From NCBI GenBank assembly GCA_020637635.1, contig JACKKB010000011.1:62001-126000 (forward strand): a stretch of 64,000 bases of DNA, in the 5' to 3' direction. Source of the DNA: Albidovulum sp. (GTDB lineage: Bacteria; Pseudomonadota; Alphaproteobacteria; Rhodobacterales; Rhodobacteraceae). A model generated the notes under the pieces. It worked only from the letters and a program-made list of their open reading frames with translations. It made no database searches and was not told the origin of the DNA. The translations under genes and the position numbers were made by a program. Positions 8,437 through 15,735 of the stretch are shown here, piece by piece (the first letter of the stretch is position 1; every line of letters starts with the position of its first letter).

Positions 8437-8760
8437 ATGAAATATTCCACCATTCTTGCTGCGGCGCTCATCTCGGTCGCCGGCCATGCCTACGCGGCTG
8501 ACAACGACCACTACAGCGACGAAGCGCTCGCCGACACCAGCGAGAGCTGCGATGCCCAGGCGGCGGATTGCGCCGCCGACGACGAGAACGCGGTCGTTGT
8601 CAGCAACGAGTCCGACGACGAAAGCGCCATCGATCAAGGCAGCGACGACGAATCGGCGCAGTCCGATGACGATGGCAGCGACGACCACGCGGATCAGTCC
8701 GATGACGACGGCGACCACGGAGCCGGCGACGACAACGGCGGCGAAGGCAGCGACGACTGA
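8437..8760 (+). CDS. Secreted aspartate-rich acidic protein (module A)
   Basis: The 107-residue protein starts at the ATG at 8437 after AAGGAACAGCCA, which is a good ribosome-binding site. Residues 1-20 form a signal peptide ending AYA-A. The mature part is extremely acidic: about residues 38-107 are mainly D, S, E, G and Q, with repeated SDDE/SDDDG blocks. Only two cysteines are present. No enzyme motif is visible. Such low-complexity acidic tracts often bind divalent cations or stay disordered; a metal- or matrix-related role is a guess. It leads the first PepSY-LuxR module and is followed by a perfect hairpin. Confidence 0.75.
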   Translation: MKYSTILAAALISVAGHAYAADNDHYSDEALADTSESCDAQAADCAADDENAVVVSNESDDESAIDQGSDDESAQSDDDGSDDHADQSDDDGDHGAGDDNGGEGSDD

Positions 8761-8783
8761 TCGCATTCCTGAAAGCGAAATGG

Positions 8784-8811
8784 TTCCGGGCAGGCCATGG
8801 CCTGCCCGGAA
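8784..8811 (+). terminator. Perfect 28-base palindrome after the acidic protein gene
   Basis: TTCCGGGCAGGC and its exact complement flank a central CATG, 24 bases after the stop. GCTTGTT follows. It fits a terminator or attenuating hairpin that would separate the acidic gene from the PepSY gene or lower readthrough into it. Confidence 0.65.
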
Positions 8812-8890
8812 GCTTGTTCACTGCATTGCAGCGCGAGCCGTCCTGGGGGATACTCGGGGCGGCTGCGGCATTTCCGGGATGGGGCGCACC

Positions 8891-9277
8891 ATGCGACTGC
8901 GGATTCTCTGCGTTTCGGCTTTCTTTCTGGCGGGCCTCGCGCGTGCGGCGGCGGCTCAGGATTTCGTCGAGATCTGGGCCGACGCGCTGCACGACAGCGG
9001 TTATGCCGACGTCGATATCGAACGCACCCTGCTCGGCCGCATTCGCATCGTCGCTTCAGCGCCGGGTCGCCAGCGCGAGATCGTTCTGGACCGCCGCAAC
9101 GGCGCGATCCTGCGCGACTATCTCGAGCTCCTGCCGAACGACGGCGATGCGGCACGCGACCATAACCGTTCCGGCGACGAGGACGGCGGCGATGCGAGCG
9201 AGGGGGATCACGGCGACGAGCAGGGTCGCCGCGAAGCCAGGGGCGAAGGCCGGGGCAGGGACGGGGACGACAACTGA
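8891..9277 (+). CDS. Secreted PepSY-like protein with charged tail (module A)
   Basis: The 128-residue protein starts at 8891, because GGGATGGGG sits at the right distance; an ATG at 8879 is an alternative. A signal peptide (about residues 1-22, ending AAAAQ) is followed by one PepSY-like unit. This has a helix with a GY turn, the strand ERTLLGRIRIVAS, then REIVLD and GAILRDY. From about residue 80 the protein is a D/G/E/R-rich disordered tail. PepSY domains are periplasmic or extracellular and often inhibit or sense. It is paralogous to the protein at 10584 and precedes a membrane LuxR gene by 27 bases. Confidence 0.75.
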   Translation: MRLRILCVSAFFLAGLARAAAAQDFVEIWADALHDSGYADVDIERTLLGRIRIVASAPGRQREIVLDRRNGAILRDYLELLPNDGDAARDHNRSGDEDGGDASEGDHGDEQGRREARGEGRGRDGDDN

Positions 9278-9304
9278 CGCCATCGCGGCGAACCGGGGGA
9301 CGGA

Positions 9305-9820
9305 ATGCGCGGACGCTACTTCATAATCGGGATCTTCGTGATCCAGGCGGTTTGCGCGGTCGTCTTCGTGTCAGACATCCTCTTTTCCGTTCTCGGCATC
9401 AACTTCAGCCCCATTCCCTGGCGGTGGCAGGAGTATATCGAGATCGGCGCGGCCTTCGGGCTTGTCCTCGGGCTCGTGCTGGGCGCCGTGGCGCTGCACA
9501 ACACGCAGAAGGGAAAGGCAGAGGCAGAGCAGCAACTGCGCCTCGCCTCGGGCGCCTTCAACGAGTTGCTTCAGGAACGCTTCGCGAAGTGGGGGCTGAC
9601 GCCGGCCGAGGCCGATGTCGCGCTTTTCGTGATCAAGGGGCTCGGCACCCAGGAGATCGCCTTCATGCGGCGGACGTCGGACGGAACCGTCAAGGCGCAG
9701 ACGAATGCGATCTATCGCAAGGCCGGTGTCAGTGGCAGGCATCAGCTCCTGAGTCTTTTCATCGAAGAAATGATGGAAGGAAAGCCGCTGGAGCGAGTCG
9801 AACTGGAGCGCGCCGGCTGA
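9305..9820 (+). CDS. Membrane-anchored LuxR-type transcriptional regulator (module A)
   Basis: The 171 residues begin with two membrane helices (about 5-28 and 45-66) joined by a short loop with NFSPIPWRWQ. A short coiled linker leads to a C-terminal LuxR/NarL helix-turn-helix (about residues 96-156). Its recognition part is GTVKAQTNAIYRKAGV. No receiver or autoinducer domain is present, so the membrane part must be the input. GGGGGA lies 4 bases before the ATG. The upstream partner is a secreted PepSY-like protein. A second, closely similar regulator is encoded at 11124. Confidence 0.88.
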   Translation: MRGRYFIIGIFVIQAVCAVVFVSDILFSVLGINFSPIPWRWQEYIEIGAAFGLVLGLVLGAVALHNTQKGKAEAEQQLRLASGAFNELLQERFAKWGLTPAEADVALFVIKGLGTQEIAFMRRTSDGTVKAQTNAIYRKAGVSGRHQLLSLFIEEMMEGKPLERVELERAG

Positions 9821-10168
9821 AGCGCCGGCCCGGCGTCTCGCCTGAAGCAACGAACGCAGGCCCCGGGCCGGATTGTTCCGCAGCGTGGGGCCGCGCCGGA
9901 CGGCCGTCTTCAACCTCCGGCGTCTCGCTTGGGACGGCATCGGGCGACAAAGCCGGGCCGGGGCCGCGGATTGGCGCGAATATCCTGTGAAATAGGCGCC
10001 GATTAAACCTCGGTTTAGGGCCGTGGCGCCCAGGTTTATGGCCCTTTCCATGCCCCCGGCGCCTAGTTGCCGCGCTTTCATCTCAGGTCGCTCCAGGGCG
10101 ACAGGGCGGCCCGGCCAGCACCGGGCGGTGAACGCGAAGACGCAACATTCGACAAGGGCAGGTACCAG
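9821..10168. other. Intergenic region between the two modules
   Basis: No credible gene is visible in these 348 bases. A 12-base direct repeat, CCGGCGTCTCGC, occurs at 9830-9841 and 9917-9928. The right half holds the TAAACC/GGTTTA sites that probably control module B. Confidence 0.6.
10004..10038. promoter_or_regulatory. TAAACC-TC-GGTTTA inverted repeat upstream of module B
   Basis: TAAACC (10004-10009) and GGTTTA (10012-10017) form a perfect inverted repeat with a 2-base centre, and a third copy, GGTTTA, lies at 10033-10038. The same hexamers stand in front of the first module at 8237-8314. The distance to the ATG at 10169 is about 130 bases. Confidence 0.55.
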
Positions 10169-10492
10169 ATGATCCAGGAACGTGTTTTCGCCATCGCGAC
10201 AGATGCGCCCCGTTCGTCCCCGCGCGGCTCCCGGCCGGGCGACGCGGTCAGCCGGCAACTCGGCGCACTGATCGCGGAAGGCTACGAGGACGTGGCCGTG
10301 AAGTGGAGCGCGACCGGCATCGCCATCGAGGCCCGCTGCGCCGACTCGTTCATACGGCGCGTGCTCTGGGGGGGCGGTGCGCTCAGAAGCGAGGTCACGA
10401 TCTGCAACGGTCAGGGTGTCAAACGCTCGTTCGACGAGGACGGAATGACGCTCGTTTCGGAAGAAATCGTCGACGATTCCGACGACCGGTGA
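10169..10492 (+). CDS. Hypothetical 107-residue protein heading module B
   Basis: I do not recognise a family. The start at 10169 follows AAGGGCAGGTACCAG, a fair ribosome-binding site. There is no signal peptide or membrane helix, so it should be cytoplasmic. The middle part reads LGALIAEGYEDVAVKW, then IAIEARC and ALRSEVTIC. This alternation of a GY turn with short strands faintly recalls the PepSY pattern. The end is acidic (DDSDDR). It occupies the same place in module B as the acidic secreted protein does in module A, but the two are not alike. Confidence 0.6.
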   Translation: MIQERVFAIATDAPRSSPRGSRPGDAVSRQLGALIAEGYEDVAVKWSATGIAIEARCADSFIRRVLWGGGALRSEVTICNGQGVKRSFDEDGMTLVSEEIVDDSDDR

Positions 10493-10583
10493 CTGGGCGG
10501 AAACGCATGGTCCGGAAACAGCGCGTTCGTTTGCCGCAAATCCACCATGCGCGCATGATGTGCGCATTCCCGGGATGGAACAG

Positions 10584-11060
10584 ATGAACAGGCGTGCATT
10601 TGTATTGACGGCAATCGGCAGCCTCGCAGCAGGGGCTCTTCCGGCCCTGGCGGGATCGGCGCCGGATGTGGTCATCAGCGATCTGCAGCGGCTCGGCTAC
10701 AACGTGACCAAGGTGGAGAAGACCTGGCTGGGCCGGGTGCGGATCGAGGCGCGGCGTGGGCGGACGCGGCGCGAGGTTGTCGTGAACCCGAGTTCCGGCG
10801 AGATCATGCGCGACTACAGCTACGATGATGACGATGGTCGCAACACGGGCCGTCCGGCCGCATCGGGCGGCTCGGGTGGTGGTTCGGGCGGCGGTTCCGA
10901 AGGCGGCCGGCCCGGCGAGCCCGAGGACGACGACTCCGAGCCGTCGCATGACTGGGAGGAAGACGACGAGGCGCGCGCCGCCGAAGAGGATGACACGGAA
11001 GAGGATCACCGCGGGCGTGGACGCGGGCGGGGCAAGGGGCGCGCGCGTGGTGAAAGCTAA
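10584..11060 (+). CDS. Secreted PepSY-like protein with Gly/acid-rich tail (module B)
   Basis: The 158 residues start at the ATG at 10584; an in-frame ATG at 10575 is also possible. The N terminus MNRRAFVLTAIG resembles a twin-arginine or Sec signal ending about residue 24. A single PepSY-like unit follows: LGYNVTKVEKTWLGRVRIEA, then RREVVVN and GEIMRDY. The rest is a Ser/Gly linker, an acidic block and a final Arg/Gly-rich end. It is the paralog of the 8891 product. The leaders before the two genes also match (GCATTYCCGGGATGG). The membrane LuxR gene follows 63 bases downstream. Confidence 0.75.
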   Translation: MNRRAFVLTAIGSLAAGALPALAGSAPDVVISDLQRLGYNVTKVEKTWLGRVRIEARRGRTRREVVVNPSSGEIMRDYSYDDDDGRNTGRPAASGGSGGGSGGGSEGGRPGEPEDDDSEPSHDWEEDDEARAAEEDDTEEDHRGRGRGRGKGRARGES

Positions 11061-11123
11061 GGGCTGCCGGAGCGCCGTTGCACGGCCCGACCGCCGGTTT
11101 CGGCTGGTGTGTCAGGGGGTGGC

Positions 11124-11669
11124 ATGCGCTCCTTGATCCTTGTCATTGCGCTTCTGGTGCTTCAATCGGTCTGCGCGGCGTATTTCATGCGCGAATTACT
11201 GATGTCGATCCTCGGCATCCAGCACCTGCCGATCAGCTGGAAACTGCACGAGATCCTCGAGGTCGGCAGTTCCCTCGGGCTGATTTTCGGTGCCGTTCTC
11301 GGCGGGGTGATCATCTGGCGATCGTTCCAGCGGCAGCGGATCGCCGAGGCACGGCTGAGGCAGGTATCGGGTGCCTTCATGGAACTCATGTACGACCGCT
11401 TCGATGCCTGGGGGCTGACCTCGGCCGAGCGCGACGTGGCGCTCTTTGCGATCAAGGGGCTCAGCACGCCCGAGATCGCCACGCTGCGCGGCACCGCCGA
11501 GGGCACCGTGAAGGCGCAGACCAACGCGATCTATCGCAAGGCGGGGGTGACCGGGCGGCCGCAGCTGCTCAGCCTCTTCATCGAGGACCTGCTGAACGAG
11601 AGTTTCGTGCCCGAGGACATCGCGGCTGCGACCCCGAAGCGCCCGGTGTTGCTCACCGCCGCCGAATAG
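11124..11669 (+). CDS. Membrane-anchored LuxR-type transcriptional regulator (module B)
   Basis: The 181-residue protein has two N-terminal membrane helices (about residues 2-22 and 45-65), a linker and a C-terminal LuxR/NarL helix-turn-helix with GTVKAQTNAIYRKAGV. I start it at the ATG at 11124, preceded by CAGGGGGTGGC; a GTG at 11109 is possible. By hand alignment, 46 of 61 residues in the DNA-binding domain equal those of the 9305 product, so the two are recent paralogs. They could bind the same sites and even form heterodimers. No phosphorylation domain is present. Confidence 0.88.
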   Translation: MRSLILVIALLVLQSVCAAYFMRELLMSILGIQHLPISWKLHEILEVGSSLGLIFGAVLGGVIIWRSFQRQRIAEARLRQVSGAFMELMYDRFDAWGLTSAERDVALFAIKGLSTPEIATLRGTAEGTVKAQTNAIYRKAGVTGRPQLLSLFIEDLLNESFVPEDIAAATPKRPVLLTAAE

Positions 11670-11684
11670 CTCTCCCGCCGGCAG

Positions 11685-12059
11685 TCAGCGCTCCGCACAG
11701 CTTCTCAGCGCCGCAAGCGGCACGATCTCGGTCGCGCGCGCATGGGTCGCCTCCAGGCGGACGCGTGGCGCGCAACCTTCGTCATGGGCTTGCAGGAACC
11801 GGGCAGCGCAGAGGCACCAGAGATCGCCCGGGCGGAGACCCGCGAAGCCGAACTCCGGGCGCGGCGTCGACAGATCGTTGCCCACATATTTCGAGAAGGC
11901 CAGGAACTCCGCCGTCATTACCGCGCAGACGGTGTGGCTGCCGGTATCCTCGGCGCAGGTATTGCAGTGACCATCGCGAAAGAAGCCGGTCATCGGTTTG
12001 GTCGAACAGGGTTCGAGCGCGCCGCCAAGGACGTTTGTCGACGGCAGTCGGGTCACCAT
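11685..12059 (-). CDS. DUF2237-family protein
   Basis: The 124-residue soluble protein matches the DUF2237 pattern: TNVLGGALEPCS near the start, then GFFRDGHCNTC, GSHTVCAVMT, FLAFSKYVGNDLSTP, and GLRPGDLWCLCA. It has six or more conserved cysteines and several acidic residues, but its function is not known. It starts at the complement of 12059, overlapping the end of the DUF2332 gene by 7 bases, which implies translational coupling. It converges on the LuxR gene of module B with a 15-base gap. Confidence 0.85.
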   Translation of the reverse strand: MVTRLPSTNVLGGALEPCSTKPMTGFFRDGHCNTCAEDTGSHTVCAVMTAEFLAFSKYVGNDLSTPRPEFGFAGLRPGDLWCLCAARFLQAHDEGCAPRVRLEATHARATEIVPLAALRSCAER

Positions 12060-13111
12060 GGCAGCGTCTCCTCGTGCGAAGGCGGCCGCCAGTCGATCCA
12101 GCGGCCGTGAAAATCGATGCGCCCGAACTGCCAGATCCGCCCGTCGGGCCAGAGCTGCAGGCCGATGCCGGCCCCGGGGCCGCTGCCGTCGGCCTCCATG
12201 GCGAGCCGGGCAAGGGGGGCGCGGGGGGTTGCGGCGCGTCCTGCCGCCTGGAGAATGGCCTCGCCGCGGACCTGCCCGGCGGTCGGAAAATACTGCCAGG
12301 CGACCGTGTGATAGACGAGATGAAGCGCGCCGGCATGGGCGCGGCCGAGGCGTCGGGCCAGGAATGCCACCGCATCGCCGCGTTCGACCGCGACGGGGTG
12401 CCGCGCGGCCTCCGCAAGCGCGGCCCGCATGCGCGCCATCCGCTCCGGCTGGTCGGGCCAGAGAAACGAGAGAAGCCGCAACCGATCGGCGACCGGGTCG
12501 GGCGGCGCAAGGTCGGCGCCCCGGCGTTCGAGGACGCGCAGAGCCACCGGCTCCGGCGGCGGCCCGCTCCAGTCGGGGGCAAGCGTCAGCGCGGCCGTGG
12601 CAGGTCCGACGCGCCGGCCCGCGCCGGCAAGCGCGAAGCGGTCGAAGTTGAGGTTGAGACCGGCGCTGGCGCCAAGTTCGCTCAGCACCAGCGGCAGGCC
12701 GGTCCTCAGCGTCAGCCATGCCGCAGCGGCGATCAGGACAGCGGAGCGGCCGACCTCGTTCGTCTGTGGCGCGCTGTCCAGCCGGCGGTCGATCCAGCCC
12801 GCCTCGACGGTGATCGTCTCGGCGAGGCGGGCATGAAGCGCGCCATCGTCAGGTGCCGGGTTCGGCGGGTAGAGCATGGCGAGCGCGGGCGCACGGCGCT
12901 CCAGAACGGCGCCATGCAGCGCGCCGGCGAGCCGGAGCGGCACCGACTCCCCGCGCGAGGTGATATTGCCCGGCCAGGCGGCAATGCGGGACATTACCGG
13001 GCCGGGCGGGAGCCCGCGATCGGCAAGCAGAGTCAGGACCCGGGCGGTGAAGGGCGAGCCGAGTGCGGCACAGCTTTCGGCCTGGTCTCGGAAGGCGTCG
13101 CGCCAGGTCAT
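12053..13111 (-). CDS. DUF2332-family protein
   Basis: The 352-residue soluble protein begins MTWRDAFRDQAESCAALGSP. It carries the family landmarks EVGRSAVL, LSELGASAGLNLNFD and HTVAWQYFP. The GASAGLN segment looks like a nucleotide- or SAM-type glycine loop, but no activity is established for DUF2332. The start overlaps the pth stop by 4 bases and the end overlaps the DUF2237 start, so pth, this gene and the DUF2237 gene form one tightly coupled minus-strand operon. Confidence 0.85.
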   Translation of the reverse strand: MTWRDAFRDQAESCAALGSPFTARVLTLLADRGLPPGPVMSRIAAWPGNITSRGESVPLRLAGALHGAVLERRAPALAMLYPPNPAPDDGALHARLAETITVEAGWIDRRLDSAPQTNEVGRSAVLIAAAAWLTLRTGLPLVLSELGASAGLNLNFDRFALAGAGRRVGPATAALTLAPDWSGPPPEPVALRVLERRGADLAPPDPVADRLRLLSFLWPDQPERMARMRAALAEAARHPVAVERGDAVAFLARRLGRAHAGALHLVYHTVAWQYFPTAGQVRGEAILQAAGRAATPRAPLARLAMEADGSGPGAGIGLQLWPDGRIWQFGRIDFHGRWIDWRPPSHEETLPW

Positions 13112-13830
13112 CGGAAACGGTCGGCGAGACGCTGCAGCGCCGAACGGGTATCGACCTTGGGTGCGGCGCCGGAGTTGGGGGCGGGATCGGCGTCGGGATC
13201 GGGGGCGGCTTCGGTCTTCCCGGCCGGGCGCGGGGCTCCGGTCGCAGCGGCGGCGGGGCGGGGCGGCGCGACCCTGAGCGCGACGGCGTTCATGAAACGG
13301 GCGGCATCGCCCGCGGCCAGCGCTTCGGCCCCGTCCGAGATGCCGCGCAGAAGGTCGTCGAGCCAGCCGGCATCGGCTTTGGCGAAATCCGAAAGCACGT
13401 AGGGCGCGACACGATCCTTGTGGCCCGGATGGCCGATGCCGAGCCGGACCCGGCCGTAGCCGTCGCCGATATGTTGGTGCAATGACCGCAGGCCGTTGTG
13501 GCCCGCGTGCCCGCCGCCGGTCTTGACCCGGCACTTGCCCGGGGCAAGGTCGAGCTCGTCGTGGAACACCGTGACGTCTGCGGGTTCAAGGCGGTAAAAG
13601 CGCATCGCCTCGCCGACCGACTGGCCCGAGAGGTTCATGAAGGTCCCGGGCTTCAGAAGCGCGACACGCATGGTGCCGAGCCGACCCTCGCTGATCGCGC
13701 CCTGGAATTTCGTGCGCCAGGGCGCAAAGCCGTGATCGGCGGCAATCCGGTCGAGCGCCATGAAGCCGATGTTGTGGCGGTTGCCCGCATATTTCGCCCC
13801 GGGATTGCCAAGGCCGACGAAGAGCCGCAT
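13108..13830 (-). CDS. pth: Peptidyl-tRNA hydrolase
   Basis: The protein starts MRLFVGLGNPGAKYAGNRHNIG with the catalytic histidine at His19. It contains the FMNLSGQSV, VFHDELDL and GGGHAGHNGLRS motifs of bacterial Pth. It releases peptidyl-tRNAs that drop off ribosomes. At 240 residues it is longer than E. coli Pth (194); the extra C-terminal 45 or so residues are a Pro/Ala-rich disordered tail, then an SALQRLADRFR end. It is the first gene of a three-gene minus-strand operon. The usual rplY neighbour is absent. Confidence 0.96.
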   Translation of the reverse strand: MRLFVGLGNPGAKYAGNRHNIGFMALDRIAADHGFAPWRTKFQGAISEGRLGTMRVALLKPGTFMNLSGQSVGEAMRFYRLEPADVTVFHDELDLAPGKCRVKTGGGHAGHNGLRSLHQHIGDGYGRVRLGIGHPGHKDRVAPYVLSDFAKADAGWLDDLLRGISDGAEALAAGDAARFMNAVALRVAPPRPAAAATGAPRPAGKTEAAPDPDADPAPNSGAAPKVDTRSALQRLADRFR

Positions 13831-13980
13831 CGCGCCGGTTCCGGTGATGGCCGCCTGATGACCCGAACCTAGGCGCTTGCCCTGCCGGGCGCAACGGCCG
13901 GGGCCGGTGGCGGGACGGCAACGCGGCGGCGGGCCGGCGGCGCTATTGTTCCCCGGCCCGGCTCGGATTACATCGGGGGC

Positions 13981-14778
13981 ATGAGACGGTTCATTCCCTT
14001 CCTCGCGCCGCGACCCCGGGTGGCGGTCCTCAGGCTTCAGGGCCTCATCGCCTCGGGGGGGAACGGGGCGCTCTGCGATGCCGCCCTCGCCCCGATGATC
14101 GAAAAGGCGTTCTCCCGCGGCCGACCGAAGGCCGTGGCACTGGTGATCAACTCGCCCGGCGGCGCGCCGGTGCAGTCCGCCCTGATCGCGGCGCGGATCC
14201 GTCGGCTTGCCGAAAAGCGGAAGATCCCGGTCCATGCCTTCGTCGAGGATGTGGCGGCTTCGGGCGGCTACTGGCTCGCGACCGCGGCCGACACCATCTG
14301 GCTTGACGAAAGCTCCGTGGTCGGTTCGATCGGGGTGATCTCGGCGGGTTTCGGCTTTCCCGAGTTCATGGCCCGGCACGGGATCGAACGGCGGGTGCAC
14401 ACAGCGGGCGACTCGAAAAGCCTGCTCGATCCGTTCCGGCCCGAGAAGGCCGAGGACGTGGCGCGCCTGCGCCGGCTCCTCGAGCCGATCCACGCCGCGT
14501 TCAAGGCCCAGGTCGGCGCGCGCCGGGGCACCCGGCTGCGAGAGGGCGAGGATCTCTTTACCGGCGACGTCTGGGTCGGCCAGGATGCGGTCGACCGCGG
14601 GCTCGCCGACGGCATCGCGCATCTGGTCCCGACGATGACGGCGATCTACGGCGAAAGGGTGCGGCTCGTTCCCTATGCGCCGAAGAAGCCGTTCTTCCGC
14701 CGGTTCGGACTGGGGGCCGTCGATGCCATGCTGGAGCGGCTCGAGGAACGGCTCCTCTGGTCGCGTTACGGGCTCTGA
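13981..14778 (+). CDS. S49-family (SppA/SohB-like) serine peptidase
   Basis: The 265-residue protein has the S49 core. VINSPGG is followed by VEDVAASGGYW with the nucleophile Ser94, and GDSKSLLDPF carries the general-base Lys146. Hence it is a Ser-Lys peptidase with one catalytic domain, as in archaeal-type SppA and SohB. These enzymes clear signal peptides or membrane protein fragments. The N terminus lacks a clear signal sequence or long membrane helix, so attachment is peripheral or absent. It diverges from pth across a 150-base gap that should hold both promoters. Confidence 0.9.
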   Translation: MRRFIPFLAPRPRVAVLRLQGLIASGGNGALCDAALAPMIEKAFSRGRPKAVALVINSPGGAPVQSALIAARIRRLAEKRKIPVHAFVEDVAASGGYWLATAADTIWLDESSVVGSIGVISAGFGFPEFMARHGIERRVHTAGDSKSLLDPFRPEKAEDVARLRRLLEPIHAAFKAQVGARRGTRLREGEDLFTGDVWVGQDAVDRGLADGIAHLVPTMTAIYGERVRLVPYAPKKPFFRRFGLGAVDAMLERLEERLLWSRYGL

Positions 14779-14779
14779 C

Positions 14780-14935
14780 ATGGTCAAGGTCGTGACGCTC
14801 TTCCTGATCGGGATGCTGGTGCTGGCGCTCTTCGGGCGGCTGCGGATGCCTGGCCGGCACCGCAAGGCGCGCTGCCCGTCCTGCGGGCGGCCGCTGATCG
14901 GGCCGGGTCCCTGCGGCTGCGGTGCCCGCGGATGA
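14780..14935 (+). CDS. 51-residue membrane-anchored zinc-ribbon microprotein
   Basis: The reading frame begins with an ATG one base after the S49 stop and ends overlapping the SDR start by 4 bases, so it is coupled on both sides. The first 20 residues form a membrane helix (VVTLFLIGMLVLALFG) and the rest is basic. It carries CPSCGRPLIGPGPCGC, a half zinc-ribbon or knuckle. No family function is known to me. The tight coupling argues it is real. Confidence 0.75.
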   Translation: MVKVVTLFLIGMLVLALFGRLRMPGRHRKARCPSCGRPLIGPGPCGCGARG

Positions 14936-15735
14936 CGGAGCTGTCGCAGGCGGGCACGGCACTCGTGACCGGCGCGGGGCGGCGGCTCGGCCGGGAAATG
15001 GCGCTTTATCTGGCGCGGCGCGGTCATGACGTGGTGGTGCACTACGCCGCGTCTCGGGATGCGGCCGAGGCGGTCGCGGCCGAGATCCGCGCGCTCGGAC
15101 GGCGTGCCACGACGGTCGGGGCCGATCTGCTTGTCGAGGCAGAGACCCGATCCCTTGTCAGAGCGGCCCGCGAGGCGCTCGGCGCGCCCCTGACGCTGCT
15201 TGTCAACAACGCCTCGCTTTTCGTCTATGACAATATCGGCTCGATGAGCCGCGAAAGCTGGGACCGAAATATCGAGACCAACCTGCGCGCGCCGGTGGCG
15301 CTGACGCAGGACTTCGCCGCCCAGGCGCCGGCGGCTGAAGGTGCACCCGGCGCGCAGCGGGCGCGGGCGCTGGCGGTAAATCTCCTCGATCAGCGGGTGC
15401 GCAAGCTGACGCCCGAATACATGTCCTACACAATCGCCAAGATGGGGCTCTGGGCCTTTACCCAGACCGCGGCGCGGGCACTGGCGCCGAACGTGCGCGT
15501 GAACGCGATCGGCCCGGGATCGACCCTGAGGGGCGCACATCAGAGCGAAGCGCAGTTTCAGGCGCAGCGCGCGGCGACGCCGCTTTCGCGCGGACCCGAG
15601 CCCGAGGATATCTGTGCGGCGCTCGGATACTTCATCGATGCGCCCTCGGTGACGGGCCAGCTTCTCTGCGTCGATGGCGGGCAGCACCTGGCCTGGCAGA
15701 CGCCCGATATCCTTGGTTCGAAGCGCAGCGACTAG
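14932..15735 (+). CDS. SDR-family oxidoreductase, pteridine reductase-like
   Basis: The 267-residue short-chain dehydrogenase has the NADP-binding TGAGRRLGREMAL near residue 14. VNNASLF and the catalytic YxxxK in MSYTIAKMGLW follow. The arginine-containing glycine motif GAGRRLG and the NNAS motif resemble FolM/PTR1-type dihydropteridine or dihydromonapterin reductases. Those reduce pterins with NADPH. The substrate cannot be fixed by sequence alone. It overlaps the zinc-ribbon microprotein gene and ends a three-gene plus-strand unit. Confidence 0.85.
   Translation: MTELSQAGTALVTGAGRRLGREMALYLARRGHDVVVHYAASRDAAEAVAAEIRALGRRATTVGADLLVEAETRSLVRAAREALGAPLTLLVNNASLFVYDNIGSMSRESWDRNIETNLRAPVALTQDFAAQAPAAEGAPGAQRARALAVNLLDQRVRKLTPEYMSYTIAKMGLWAFTQTAARALAPNVRVNAIGPGSTLRGAHQSEAQFQAQRAATPLSRGPEPEDICAALGYFIDAPSVTGQLLCVDGGQHLAWQTPDILGSKRSD

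Noticed and set aside
11078..13402. 774-codon plus-strand frame over DUF2332 and pth
   Set aside because: Antisense to two overlapping genes with family patterns; the product is Arg/Gly/Ala-rich without a domain.
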